A stretch of 64,000 bases of DNA from Candidatus Microbacterium phytovorans (GCA_029202445.1 CP119321.1:2542001-2606000); one strand, 5' to 3'; positions 1-9,096 are shown, counted from the stretch's first letter. The notes: generated by a model not told the origin, from the sequence alone. A program made the numbers and translations.

Positions 1-627
1 GTCCAGCTGCGCCTCCCACTGATCGATGGGGTAGTAGCCGCTCGACGAGATCACGTCGACGGCATCCCACCACGTCACGTGGTCCTCCTGGTACTTGTCG
101 CAGTTGTAGGTCACGAGCCCCGAGTACACCTCGCGGACGGCGGCGATCAGGCGCCGCCAGTGCGCCTCCTGACCGTCGGCGCGCACCATCTCGCAGCCGA
201 TGCAGAGCATGGCGCAGCCCTCCGCTTCCGCGAGCCGGGCGGCATCCAGGATGAACGCCGTGTACGAACCGAACCAGTCGGTCCAGGTGGGTTCGCCCGG
301 CACGTCCCAGTCGAAGAAGCCGATGTGGGCGCGCCAGGTGCCGTCGTGCACATTGACGACGGGCTTCAGGCACACCTTCATCCCGAGCGAGTGGGCCTCA
401 CGGATGGCCCAGACGATCTCGTCGTCGGTGACCGTCGGCTGCAGGTCGCGGGAGATGGTCGTCGAGAAGGTGTGCTCCTGCTCGGCGGCGTACGCGATGG
501 CCGTCCAGGTGACGGCGTGGTCGGCCATCGCCTGCATCGAGCGGGCAGCCGCCGGCGTGTTCCACGTGCCGCGGACGCCGACCCAGCCCCAGGTCATGCC
601 GCAGACGGGGCTCTCCAGGCCGGTCAT
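1..627 (-). CDS. GH113-like glycoside hydrolase (C-terminus cut by window edge)
   Basis: Probable endo-acting beta-mannan (or related) hydrolase with a TIM-barrel fold; 209 codons are visible and the reading frame stays open to base 1. Family features seen: an early GMTWGW segment, a KVCLKPV strand, and LCIGCEM around residue 146, where the glutamate fits the acid/base position of GH113 enzymes, followed by VTYNCDKY. No signal peptide is visible, so it probably acts in the cytoplasm on imported oligosaccharides. Its ATG overlaps the TGA of the upstream beta-mannosidase (ATGA), so the two are translationally coupled and last in the mannan operon. The family call rests on motif recall; another clan GH-A family is possible. 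Confidence 0.7.
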   Translation of the reverse strand, partial: MTGLESPVCGMTWGWVGVRGTWNTPAAARSMQAMADHAVTWTAIAYAAEQEHTFSTTISRDLQPTVTDDEIVWAIREAHSLGMKVCLKPVVNVHDGTWRAHIGFFDWDVPGEPTWTDWFGSYTAFILDAARLAEAEGCAMLCIGCEMVRADGQEAHWRRLIAAVREVYSGLVTYNCDKYQEDHVTWWDAVDVISSSGYYPIDQWEAQLD

Positions 628-3146
628 GCCTTCACCAGCTCGTTCGCGGTGCGCAGCACGCGCGCGTCGCTCAGCGCGGTCGCGTCGAGAGGGCCGCCGG
701 CGTGGCGCACGCGGATGGCGACGCTCTCCCCGGGCAGGAGCGTGTGGAGCGCGCTGTCCGCCTGCGCGTCGGGGGAGACCTTGTCGACCAGGAGCGTCAC
801 GTCACGGGCGAAGGTCCGCGCCGTGACAGTGACGAGGGTGCCGTCGGGGTCGGCGGCCGTCTCCACCTCCAGCGCGGGGGAGGGCAGGGTGCTGTCGCGC
901 GGTTCGGCGAAGTACCAGGAGCCGCGCGCCGTACCGGCATCCACGATGAGCGCCTCGGCGCCCGCCTCGTCGGGAGTGGTCAACGCCGTGCCCAACTCCA
1001 CCCGGACGGTGCCTCGTGCGGGAACGACGAAGGGGATCTCCTGCTCTTCGATCACCGCGCCGTCGAAGCGCACGCGCCGCGCACGCACGGCGCCTTCCCA
1101 CGGGGTCGCCGCGTCGTTGCCGAGCACCGCGAGGAGCGCGCCGTCGGCCCCGAGGGGCTGCACCGTCGCCACGCGGTCGGCGAAGGCGGCGGCCAGCGCG
1201 TGGAAGAGCGGCTTGACCCGTTCCTCGCCGTCGATCGCCGCCCACGACGTCACCGGCCAGCAGTCGTTGAGCTGCCACACGATGGCGCCGCTGTTGTGCG
1301 GAGCCAGCGCGCGGAACCACTCCAGCGCGCAGCGGACGGCGTGCGCCTGGTTGAGCTGCATCGCCCAGTGCCAGGTCTCCATGTCCTCCGGAACGCGGAA
1401 GTGCGGAACGAGCCCCGTCGTGAGCTTGACGTTGCCCTCCATCGCTTTCTGGTGCACGACCATGCCCGGCGACTCGGGGGTGAGGGGGTCATCGTCGAGC
1501 CACTGCGTGAGAGTGGTCCAGGTGGGGGGAGCCTGCCAGCCGAACTCGGCCACGAAGCGCGGCCGGTGGTCGCGGTAGGTCAGGTAGTCCTGGCGGTTCC
1601 ACTGCTCCCACAGATGCATGGTCCCGTGCGCTTCGGCGTTGGGATGGTGTCCCGTCTGCCGGCCGCCGTCGGGGCCGGTGGCGTAGGGGCCTTCCCAACC
1701 GCCGCCGGGCGAGAACGGGCTGCCGGGCGCATACGGCACGTGAGGTGCCAGCTCGCGGACGAGCGCGGGGAACAGTTCGTAGTAGTAGTAGGCGCCCCAG
1801 GTCTTGCCGTCGAGTCGCTCCTTCCACGCCCAGTCCTCGAAGCCCCACAGGTTCTCGTTGTTGCCCGTGAGGAGCACAAGCGAGGGATGCGACGCGATCC
1901 GCACGACGTTCTCGCGTGCCTCGGCCTCGATCTCCGATCGCAGCGGCTCCTCCTCCGGGTAGGCCGCACAGGCGAAGAGGAAGTCCTGCCACACGAGGAG
2001 CCCGAGCTCGTCGCACAGGTCGTAGAAGTCGTCGGACTCGTACAGCCCGCCGCCCCAGACGCGGATGAGGTTGAGGTTCGCGTCGAGGGCCTGGTGCAGC
2101 CGGCGGGAGAGCCGGTCGCGGTCGACGCGCACGGGGAGCGCGTCGTCGGGGATCCAGTTGACGCCCTTCACGTAGACGGGCTGGTCGTTGACGACGAGGG
2201 TGAACGGCGTGCCGGCATCGTCGGGGTCGGTGTCCCACCGCACGTCGCGAAAGCCGACGCGGCGGGCGTCGCTGTCGAGCGTCGCCTCACCGCCCGTCAG
2301 GGTCACCGCCACGTCGTAGCGGGGCTGGGCACCGTAGCCGACGGGCCACCAGCGGTCGACGTGGTCGAGGGTCAGGTGGGCGTCGACGCGGTCACCGTCG
2401 ATCGCGGCGACGATCTCAGGCACCGCGCCGACGCCCGTCTCGAGGCCGTCCACCGAGAGATGGACGAGCAGTTCTGTGTCGGTCGCTCCCGGGGCGCGCT
2501 CGATCTGCGCGTCGAGGTGCACGTGGCCGCCCTCGCCGTCCGGCGTCGCGACGACCCGCACCTCGTGCAGGCGCGCCGTCGACCACGACTCCAGGCGCAC
2601 GCCCTTCCACAGGCCCGACGTGAACGTCGCGACACCCCAGTCCCACCCGAAGTTGCACGCGGACTTGCGAATCGCTTCGTAAGGGAGGGGGTAGGGCCGG
2701 GGCCGGACGCCGAGCGAGAGGCTCTGCGCGTTCGCGTACGGGACGGGCGCGCGGAAGCGCACCTCGAGGGCGTTCTCGCCGTCGACCAGATGCGCCGCCA
2801 CGTCGTAGCGGTAGGAGCGGTGCTGGTTCGCGACGGTGCCGAGCGTCACCCCGTTGAGCACGATCTCGGCGACCGTGTCGATCCCGTCGAAGACGAGGTC
2901 GTGACGCTCCTCGCCGTCGGGCGCCCAGGCGAAGCGCACCTGGTAGGTCCAGTCGACCTTGCCGATCCAGGCCACGAGTGCCTCGTTCTCCCCGCGGTAC
3001 GGATCGGGGATGAGCCCCTCGCGCAGCAGGTCGACGTGGACCGTGCCGGGCACGGTGGCGTGGACGACGGTGTCGGCCAGGCCGGCGGGCACGGGTCCCG
3101 CGGCGGCGTGGAAGGTCCAGCCGTCGTGGAGGGGGAGGGTGATCAC
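624..3146 (-). CDS. GH2-family beta-mannosidase
   Basis: Removes terminal beta-mannose from manno-oligosaccharides; 840 aa, normal for the family. An N-terminal jelly-roll sugar-binding domain (residues about 1-190) precedes Ig-like and TIM-barrel domains. The GNNE motif places the acid/base glutamate near residue 431, and FVAEFGWQ places the nucleophile glutamate near 534. There is no signal peptide, so it is cytoplasmic. It follows two ABC permeases with a 4-bp overlap and precedes the GH113-like gene with another ATGA overlap. The close resemblance to mannosidases, rather than GH2 galactosidases or glucuronidases, and the neighbours support mannose specificity. Confidence 0.9.
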   Translation of the reverse strand: MITLPLHDGWTFHAAAGPVPAGLADTVVHATVPGTVHVDLLREGLIPDPYRGENEALVAWIGKVDWTYQVRFAWAPDGEERHDLVFDGIDTVAEIVLNGVTLGTVANQHRSYRYDVAAHLVDGENALEVRFRAPVPYANAQSLSLGVRPRPYPLPYEAIRKSACNFGWDWGVATFTSGLWKGVRLESWSTARLHEVRVVATPDGEGGHVHLDAQIERAPGATDTELLVHLSVDGLETGVGAVPEIVAAIDGDRVDAHLTLDHVDRWWPVGYGAQPRYDVAVTLTGGEATLDSDARRVGFRDVRWDTDPDDAGTPFTLVVNDQPVYVKGVNWIPDDALPVRVDRDRLSRRLHQALDANLNLIRVWGGGLYESDDFYDLCDELGLLVWQDFLFACAAYPEEEPLRSEIEAEARENVVRIASHPSLVLLTGNNENLWGFEDWAWKERLDGKTWGAYYYYELFPALVRELAPHVPYAPGSPFSPGGGWEGPYATGPDGGRQTGHHPNAEAHGTMHLWEQWNRQDYLTYRDHRPRFVAEFGWQAPPTWTTLTQWLDDDPLTPESPGMVVHQKAMEGNVKLTTGLVPHFRVPEDMETWHWAMQLNQAHAVRCALEWFRALAPHNSGAIVWQLNDCWPVTSWAAIDGEERVKPLFHALAAAFADRVATVQPLGADGALLAVLGNDAATPWEGAVRARRVRFDGAVIEEQEIPFVVPARGTVRVELGTALTTPDEAGAEALIVDAGTARGSWYFAEPRDSTLPSPALEVETAADPDGTLVTVTARTFARDVTLLVDKVSPDAQADSALHTLLPGESVAIRVRHAGGPLDATALSDARVLRTANELVKA

Positions 3147-4006
3147 TTGACGGCTCCAGAGGTCATGCCGCGGTAGATGAACCGCTGCAAGAAGACGAAT
3201 GCGATGAGGGTGGGGATGATGACGAGGATCGTGCCGGCGGCGATGATCTCCCAGTGGGCGCCGAAGGGCCCCTTGAAGCGGAACAGCGAGGTGGAGATCG
3301 TCCCTTCCGACGGCCAGTAGAGGAACGGGAGGTAGAACTCGTTGTAGATCGCGATCCCCTTGATGATGACGACGGTGGCGATGGCCGGTCGCAGGAGAGG
3401 GAGGATGATGCGCCAGTAGATCGTCCAGCGGTTGGCCCCGTCGATCATGGCGGCCTCGTCCAGCGACGTCGGGATCGACTGCATGAACTGGATGAAGATG
3501 TAGATCGAGATGATGTCGGTGCCGAGGAACAGCAGGATCAGCGCCGCCATCGAGTTGTAGAGCCCGAGGCCGTTGATGATCTGGAACGTCGCGACCTGGG
3601 TCGTGACTCCGGGCACGAGGGTGGCGACCAGGAACAGTCCCACGACGAGGGTGCGACCGCGGAACTGGAACCGGTCGATGGCGTACGCGGCCATCGTGCC
3701 GATGAGGATGGTTCCGGCGAGCGAGATCACGAGGATGACCGTCGTGTTGAGGAAGCCCTCGACCATCCCGCCCTTCTCGAACGCCTCGATGTAGTTGTCG
3801 AGGTTGAGCCAGTTCGCGGGCAGGTCGAAGGGGCCGGACTGCCCGAACTCCACCGACGACTTGAAGCTCGCGATGAACAGCACGCTCAGCGGGATGACGG
3901 CGACCACCACGCCCAGCAGCAGCGAGCCGTACTTCGTGGTGCCCGCGGCGGCGCGGCCGAAGCGGATGCGGGCGTCGCTCTTGGCGACCCGTTCTGCGGT
4001 GGTCAT
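3143..4006 (-). CDS. Sugar ABC transporter permease, MalG type
   Basis: Inner-membrane permease of a carbohydrate ABC importer (CUT1 class), 287 aa with about six transmembrane segments. The EAA loop reads DEAAMIDGANRWTIYWRIILP, followed by a LLRPAI segment, where the ATPase docks. The start chosen is the ATG at 4006, which overlaps the upstream permease stop (ATGA). No ATPase gene lies in the visible operon, so the system probably borrows a shared MsiK-type ATPase, as many actinobacterial CUT1 importers do (inference). The likely substrate is manno-oligosaccharide, from the enzymes that follow. Confidence 0.9.
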   Translation of the reverse strand: MTTAERVAKSDARIRFGRAAAGTTKYGSLLLGVVVAVIPLSVLFIASFKSSVEFGQSGPFDLPANWLNLDNYIEAFEKGGMVEGFLNTTVILVISLAGTILIGTMAAYAIDRFQFRGRTLVVGLFLVATLVPGVTTQVATFQIINGLGLYNSMAALILLFLGTDIISIYIFIQFMQSIPTSLDEAAMIDGANRWTIYWRIILPLLRPAIATVVIIKGIAIYNEFYLPFLYWPSEGTISTSLFRFKGPFGAHWEIIAAGTILVIIPTLIAFVFLQRFIYRGMTSGAVK

Positions 4007-4989
4007 GTCAGGTCGACCTTCTCGTCGGGGAACACTTTGCGCTGCACCCAGGTGACCACCAGCACGATCACCAGCAGCACGACGGCCATGGCGGATGCCA
4101 GTCCCACCTGTCGGAAGGTGAACGCGGTCTGCAGGGTCTGGATGACGAAGGTGGAGGTGCCGTTGGCGCCGCCGGTCATGATGAAGGGGATCTCGAACAC
4201 CGAGAGGCTGCCCGAGATCGCGAGGATGAAGCTGAGCCCGATGATGCGACGGATGCCGGGGAAGGTGAGGGCCCAGAACTGCTGCCACTTGCTGGCGCCG
4301 TCGATGTCGGCCGCTTCGTACAGCTCGCTCGGGATCGACTGGATCGCGCCGAGGAACAGCACGAAGTTGAGGCCGGTGTAGCGCCAGACGCTCGTCGCGG
4401 CGAGCGAGTAGTTGGCGATGTCCGGGTCACCGAGCCAGAGCGGCGTCTCGGCGACACCGAACCAGCCGAGGACGGTGTCGAGGGTGCCGCCGGGCTGGAA
4501 GAGGTAGAGGAAGACGAACCCGATCGCGACGCCGTTGATGAGGTACGGGAAGAAGAGGACGCCGCGGAAGAAGTTGGAGAACCACGTGCGCGTGGACAGC
4601 AGCGCGGCGAAGTAGAGGGCGATCGCCATCTGCACGAAGGCGCCGATGAAGTAGTAGATGCTGACGAAGAAGACGCCGAAGATCTGCGGGTTGGTGAAGA
4701 CCTGCACGTAGTTGTCGGCTCCGACGAAGTCGTCCATCGGTCCGATGCCGCGCCACTCGTGGAAGCTGTACCAGATCATGTTGGCGGCGGGCAGGTAGGT
4801 GAGCAGCAGCAGCAGACCCACCGCCGCCAGGAGGAAGAGGTAGGGCGTCAGCTTGCGGAGGAAACCGCGGCTGCCGGGGGCGCCGGAGCCGGCTCGCGGC
4901 GCACGACGTCGCGGTCGGCGGCGGCCGAGCGTCGCGTGGACCTCCGCGGAGGCCTGGGCGATCGGGGCGCCCGTGGTGGGGGTGGTCAT
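4003..4989 (-). CDS. Sugar ABC transporter permease, MalF type
   Basis: Second permease of the same importer, 328 aa. A basic, Arg-rich N-terminal tail of about 35 residues precedes six transmembrane helices; the EAA loop contains YEAADIDGASKWQQFW. The start is the ATG at 4989, which has an AGGAG six bases upstream; in-frame sequence further upstream lacks coding character. It overlaps the MalG-type gene by 4 bp and follows the binding-protein gene after 64 bp. Together with the lipoprotein it should form the substrate-capturing importer for mannan breakdown products. Confidence 0.9.
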   Translation of the reverse strand: MTTPTTGAPIAQASAEVHATLGRRRPRRRAPRAGSGAPGSRGFLRKLTPYLFLLAAVGLLLLLTYLPAANMIWYSFHEWRGIGPMDDFVGADNYVQVFTNPQIFGVFFVSIYYFIGAFVQMAIALYFAALLSTRTWFSNFFRGVLFFPYLINGVAIGFVFLYLFQPGGTLDTVLGWFGVAETPLWLGDPDIANYSLAATSVWRYTGLNFVLFLGAIQSIPSELYEAADIDGASKWQQFWALTFPGIRRIIGLSFILAISGSLSVFEIPFIMTGGANGTSTFVIQTLQTAFTFRQVGLASAMAVVLLVIVLVVTWVQRKVFPDEKVDLT

Positions 4990-5053
4990 GTCATGCTCCT
5001 GAGGTTCTTCCGGGCCGGGGCGGGTGCCCCGGCCCGGAAGATGCGGGGTGCGG

Positions 5054-6367
5054 TCAGCCGACCTGTGCCGCGGTGTCGGCCCAGCGCTTGTTGAGGTCGT
5101 CGAAGTACGACTGCTTGTCGCCGTCGGCGGCGCCACGAGCGATGTCGATGAGCTTCTGCCGGTAGATGTTCGCCCAGATGTCGATCTGCGACTTCTCGGC
5201 GATCGTGTTGAAGAGCGCTTCCTTGCCGGCGGGGGCCGCGTTGAGCTCGAGGAGCTTCACGCCGTTGTCGCTGAGGCCCGCGAGGTTGTCCGGGAGGTCC
5301 TTGCTCAGCAGGGCCGAGACCATGCCCTGCGTGTCGGTGAAGCCCGAGTCCTCGATCAGGAAGTCGATCCACGCACGAGCGGCGGCCTTGACCTTGGAGT
5401 TCACGTTGATTCCGAGGTTGTAGTCACCGCCGACCACGGCGTACTGCGTGCCGTCGGATGCCTTGGCGGGGAACGCCATGTAGCCCACGGTCGACGGGTC
5501 GACGCCGTTGTCGCCGGCGGCGGCCTGGAGCTGCGAGATGGCCCACGATCCGAGCGCCATGGTGGCGATCTTGCCGGTGGCGAAGTCGACCTTCGACTGC
5601 TCCCAGTTCGTCGTCAGCGGGTCGGTCTCGGTGAGCCCGGCGGCGACGGTCTCGTAGATGAGCGAGTCGATCGCGTAGATGTCGTTGCCCTCGGTCCACG
5701 GCGACGTGTTCTCGGCCATCTTGTTGACGGCATCCGCGTCTCCGGTGACGGCACCGAGGTTGCCCGACCACTGGCTGAGCGGCCAGCCGTCCTTGTAGTT
5801 CGTGTACATCGGGATCGCGTCGGTCTTGTCCTTGATCGCGGTGAGCGCGGTGATCCACTCGCTCTCCGTGGTCGGGAGCGTCGTGATGCCCGCCGCCTCG
5901 AACACCTGCGTGTTGTAGACGATGCCGTTCGCATTGCCGCCGAGCGCCAGGCCGTACTGGGTGCCGTCGAAGCTCTTGGGAGCGAGGAAGCGGTAGTCGG
6001 CTTCGAAGTCGGCGGTCTTGCCGAGGGGCTCGAAGTAGTCGCCCAGCTGGTCGGGCAGCACGCTGTTGGGGATGCCGAGCACGTCGCCGTAGTTCTGCGT
6101 GCTCAGGCGCGTGGTCAGTTCGCCTTCGTAGTCGGTGATCCCCTCGAACTTCACGCTCGCGTCGGGGTACTTGGCGGTGAACTCCTTCGCGTACTCATCG
6201 AAGGTGCCGTCCTGGATGAGGTCGGTGCGCCAGGTGACGAACGTGACTTCTCCGGAGACGGCATCCGAATCGCCGCTGGGAGTGGGGGTCGTCCCGCCGG
6301 AGCATCCGGCGAGTGCAACGCCGGCGATCGCGAGCATCGCGATCCCGGTAACTGCCTTTTTGGACAT
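5054..6367 (-). CDS. Sugar ABC transporter substrate-binding lipoprotein (family 1)
   Basis: Extracellular solute-binding protein of 437 aa that captures oligosaccharide for the two adjacent permeases. A lysine-containing signal peptide ends in the lipobox VALAGCS, so the cysteine near residue 21 should be lipidated and anchor the protein outside the membrane; a Thr/Pro/Ser linker follows. The body has the usual two-lobe family-1 character, with Trp-rich segments that could stack on sugars. It is first in the operon, directly downstream of the divergent promoter region shared with the LacI gene. Manno-oligosaccharide specificity is inferred from the following GH2 and GH113-like genes. Confidence 0.9.
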   Translation of the reverse strand: MSKKAVTGIAMLAIAGVALAGCSGGTTPTPSGDSDAVSGEVTFVTWRTDLIQDGTFDEYAKEFTAKYPDASVKFEGITDYEGELTTRLSTQNYGDVLGIPNSVLPDQLGDYFEPLGKTADFEADYRFLAPKSFDGTQYGLALGGNANGIVYNTQVFEAAGITTLPTTESEWITALTAIKDKTDAIPMYTNYKDGWPLSQWSGNLGAVTGDADAVNKMAENTSPWTEGNDIYAIDSLIYETVAAGLTETDPLTTNWEQSKVDFATGKIATMALGSWAISQLQAAAGDNGVDPSTVGYMAFPAKASDGTQYAVVGGDYNLGINVNSKVKAAARAWIDFLIEDSGFTDTQGMVSALLSKDLPDNLAGLSDNGVKLLELNAAPAGKEALFNTIAEKSQIDIWANIYRQKLIDIARGAADGDKQSYFDDLNKRWADTAAQVG

Positions 6368-6449
6368 CGGGTTCTTCTCTCTGTGTGTTCGCCCTTGAAC
6401 GGTCGCCGCCGCGTCGCGGGGTGGATTGCATGCCTCACGGTAGGGCGTG

Positions 6450-6478
6450 AATCAAGCCTTGGCAAGCGAAAATGTCAA
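6450..6478 (-). promoter_or_regulatory. Predicted promoter of the mannan operon
   Basis: Reading the minus strand, a perfect -35 TTGACA (6478-6473) is followed after 17 bp by TTGATT (6455-6450), a weak -10. It lies about 85 bp upstream of the binding-protein start. The -35 sits inside a cluster of TGTC/GACA motifs that may be regulator sites. Confidence 0.45.
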
Positions 6479-6564
6479 CGATGTCTTTCTCTGTCCGATT
6501 GTAGACAGGCAAAATTAAACAGCGGTTGACCAGGACATTATCAACCCTCCGCCGCGACAATGTC

Positions 6565-6593
6565 TTGCCAGATGTCTCTTCAATGTCTATCGT
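6565..6593 (+). promoter_or_regulatory. Predicted promoter of the LacI regulator gene
   Basis: TTGCCA (6565-6570) and TATCGT (6588-6593) are separated by 17 bp and lie just upstream of the ribosome site GGAG (6609-6612) and the ATG at 6618. AATGTC motifs flank and enter the spacer, which would fit autoregulation. Confidence 0.4.
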
Positions 6594-6617
6594 CGGTCAT
6601 TAGGGAATGGAGCATCG

Positions 6618-7637
6618 ATGACCGTTCAATCGAGGGCCACGGTGGAAGACGTCGCGCGGCTGGCCGGCGTCAGTGCGAAGACCGTGTCACGGGTCTTCGC
6701 ACAGCGCGAGCTGGTGGCGCCCGACACGGTCGACCGGGTGCTCGCCGCGGCGAAGCGGCTCCGATTCCGGCCGAACACGCTCGCGCGGGGCCTGCGTCGG
6801 GGCGGCGGCACGAACGTCGTCGGCTTCATCATGGGCGAGCTGAGCAACCCGTTCTACTACAAGGTGGCGTCCGGCATCGAGAAGGAGCTCGCCGCCCACG
6901 GCTACAGCCTCGTCGTCGCCACGACCGACGACACCGCCGAGGGGGAGGAACGGGTCGCCGACACGCTCCTGTCGCAGCGGATCGGCGCTCTCCTGCTCAT
7001 CCCCGTCGGCGACGACCAGTCCTACCTGGAGGGCGAGCGGCAGCTGGGTACGCCCGTCATCACCATCGACCGCCCGGCTCGAAACCTCGCCGCCGATGCC
7101 GTCGTGCTCGACAACCGCACCGCAGTTCGGGAAGCGACCGCGCGACTGCTCGCCCGCGGCCACACGAGGATCGCCTACGCGTGCAATCCGGCGTCGGTCT
7201 ACACGCAGCTCGAGCGCCTGGCGGGCTACCGCGAAGCGATGCACGCGGCCGGCATCGCCGATACCGAGCCGTGGGAGGTGCGCCGCGACGACCTCGATCT
7301 CGTCCCCGCCGATCTGATCCGCGAGCTGATGGGCCGCGAAGACCCGCCCACCGCGATCATCGCGGGGAACAACCGCATGACCATCGGCGTCCTCAGGGCT
7401 CTCTCCGGCACGCCTCACGCCGACGAGGTGGCGCTCGTCGGATTCGACGACTTCGACACCGCCGATGTGATGGGCGTCAGCGTCATCTCCTACGAACCGG
7501 AGGAGCTCGGCCGTCGCGCGGCGAAGCTCGCGCTGGCGCGCATGGCCGACCCGACCGGCTTCATCCGCCAGGAGACCCTGCCCACGTGGATCATCGAGCG
7601 GGGCACCGGCGAGCGTCTCCCGGGAAGAGTCTCCTAG
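6618..7637 (+). CDS. LacI-family regulator of the mannan locus
   Basis: 339-aa one-component sugar-responsive repressor. The N-terminal helix-turn-helix is clear (TVEDVARLAGVSAKTVSRVF, residues about 8-27), with the hinge RFRPNTLARGLR, followed by a periplasmic-binding-like effector domain (VGFIMGELSNPFYY; ALVGFDDFDTADVMG). It is divergent from the ABC/glycosidase operon and almost certainly controls it from the shared 250-bp intergenic region; the inducer is probably a manno-oligosaccharide. Its TAG stop lies on a CTAG palindrome shared with the convergent esterase gene. Confidence 0.92.
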   Translation: MTVQSRATVEDVARLAGVSAKTVSRVFAQRELVAPDTVDRVLAAAKRLRFRPNTLARGLRRGGGTNVVGFIMGELSNPFYYKVASGIEKELAAHGYSLVVATTDDTAEGEERVADTLLSQRIGALLLIPVGDDQSYLEGERQLGTPVITIDRPARNLAADAVVLDNRTAVREATARLLARGHTRIAYACNPASVYTQLERLAGYREAMHAAGIADTEPWEVRRDDLDLVPADLIRELMGREDPPTAIIAGNNRMTIGVLRALSGTPHADEVALVGFDDFDTADVMGVSVISYEPEELGRRAAKLALARMADPTGFIRQETLPTWIIERGTGERLPGRVS

Positions 7638-8602
7638 AGCCTCGACGCGAGGAACGCGGTCTGCGCCACCCATTGGTACGACTGCCCGCCCTCGTGCTGG
7701 TTGTGGGCATATACCTCGATCGCCTTGTCTGACGCGCCGTACCGGTTGAAGGCGGCGTAGACGGTCGACGGCGGGCAGATCGGGTCGAGCAGGCCGACCG
7801 AGAACAGGCCGGGCGCGGTGGCGCGGGCCGCGTGGTTCACGCCGTCGAAGTACGAGAGGGTGTCGAAGACGCGCTCCTCGGCGCCGCGATACACCGACAG
7901 GTAGCGCACGATCTCCTGGTACGGATCGGTGTCGGTCAGTCCGACGGCCCGCTCGAAGTGGCAGAGGAACGGCACGTCGGGCATGGCGGCGACCAGGCCC
8001 GAGGAGAGCCCGGCGGCGGCGATGGCGATGCCGCCGCCCTGACTGCCGCCGACGACGCTCACCTTTTCGGCATCCACCTGACTCATCGTGCGGACGGCGT
8101 CGATCGCGAGTGCGGCATCCGTGTAGACCCGGCGGTAGTAGTAGCTCTCCGGGTCTTCGATGCCGCGCGTCATGAAACCGGGAACGGAGGGGCCCGTGGG
8201 GTGCGGATCGGGCGTGGCGCCGCCGGAACCCCAGGTCGACCCCTGGCCGCGGGTGTCCATCAGGAAGTGCGCGTACCCCGCCGATGCCCATCCGATGCGC
8301 TCGACAGGGATGCCGCGGCCGCCGTTGTAGCCGTTGAACTCGACCACGGCGGGCAGCGGCCCGTCGGCCGAGCGGGGAACGGTCAGCCAACCCTTGACGG
8401 CATCCCCGGCATAGCCCGAGAACGTGACGTCGTACACGTCGAGCGTGGCGAACGGGGTATCGACCTTCCCGAGCTGCGGCGGCTGCGCCACCGCGCGGGA
8501 CTCGTCGAGCGTCGACGTCCAGAAGGCGTCGAAGTCGGCGGGCTCACGCACCTCGGGCCGGTAGTCCTTCAGCTCGGGCAACGGGAGGTCGAAACGGGGC
8601 AC
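7634..8602 (-). CDS. Acetyl xylan esterase / cephalosporin-C deacetylase family (AXE1)
   Basis: 322-aa alpha/beta hydrolase of the AXE1 (CE7) family, which removes O-acetyl groups from sugars and oligosaccharides. Features seen: the family N-terminus LPELKDYRPEVREPADFD, RGQG in LMDTRGQGSTWG, and the nucleophile elbow VVGGSQGGG. A late DGVNHAAR and the C-terminal HNQHEGG supply the likely catalytic histidine. No signal peptide, so intracellular. The start is GTG at 8602, with AAGGA six bases upstream. Sitting beside the mannan regulator, it plausibly deacetylates imported acetylated manno-oligosaccharides so that the mannosidase can act (inference). It converges on the LacI gene with overlapping stop codons. 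Confidence 0.88.
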   Translation of the reverse strand: MPRFDLPLPELKDYRPEVREPADFDAFWTSTLDESRAVAQPPQLGKVDTPFATLDVYDVTFSGYAGDAVKGWLTVPRSADGPLPAVVEFNGYNGGRGIPVERIGWASAGYAHFLMDTRGQGSTWGSGGATPDPHPTGPSVPGFMTRGIEDPESYYYRRVYTDAALAIDAVRTMSQVDAEKVSVVGGSQGGGIAIAAAGLSSGLVAAMPDVPFLCHFERAVGLTDTDPYQEIVRYLSVYRGAEERVFDTLSYFDGVNHAARATAPGLFSVGLLDPICPPSTVYAAFNRYGASDKAIEVYAHNQHEGGQSYQWVAQTAFLASRL

Positions 8603-8754
8603 GGCACATCCTTCGGGTTGGTATCTGCTGCAAACATATCCACTCCGGCGGGATGTGCCGACGTGCTCATTGAGGAGAGGTCGCCGCTCCTTGCCGCATT
8701 CGAACCCAATAAAACACGCCTTAAGACTGTTAGCATGCAATATATGGAGGTGCC

Positions 8755-9096
8755 ATGACGAAGAGGACCGTGCCGTTGCGGCCGCACGTCCAGGATGGAT
8801 TGACCGTTTGGGGTCAACTCATTCGGCAGGGGCGCATTGATCGGGGATGGACGGTGGGTGACCTTGCCGCGCGCGCCGACGTATCCGAGCGCACGGTGCT
8901 GTCTGCGGAAGCCGGCCGCCGTGGCACGGCTGTGGGGACCATGATCGACTTGGCCGATCTGGTCGGGGTGCCGATCTTCGGAATCGAAGACGAATCGGAG
9001 CTCGCCATCCGACGCCAACGCGGCGAGGAGATGCTCGCCCTCCTGCCCCGCCGAGTACGACGGCCAAAGGTCGAGAGCGTAGACGATGACTTCTGA
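8755..9096 (+). CDS. HipB-like XRE-family antitoxin/regulator
   Basis: 113-aa DNA-binding protein with a Cro/C1-type helix-turn-helix in residues about 30-75 (DLAARADVSERTVLSAEAG). It is the expected antitoxin and autorepressor partner of the HipA-like kinase, whose start lies 11 bp inside its 3' end. The ATG at 8755 has GGAGG four bases upstream. The 150-bp upstream region is the most AT-rich nearby and should hold the promoter. The C-terminal basic stretch RRVRRPK may contact DNA or HipA. Confidence 0.85.
   Translation: MTKRTVPLRPHVQDGLTVWGQLIRQGRIDRGWTVGDLAARADVSERTVLSAEAGRRGTAVGTMIDLADLVGVPIFGIEDESELAIRRQRGEEMLALLPRRVRRPKVESVDDDF

Noticed and set aside
79..1578. Long rightward open frame opposite the beta-mannosidase
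   Set aside because: Composition is typical of an antisense shadow in high-GC DNA; the leftward genes have clear catalytic motifs. The same applies to other long antisense frames, e.g. over the antiporter operon and purL.
8637..8655. TATCC-N9-GGATG, similar to the E. coli HipB operator
   Set aside because: Spacing is 9 rather than 8 and one base differs; it lies nearer the esterase start, about 100 bp from hipB.
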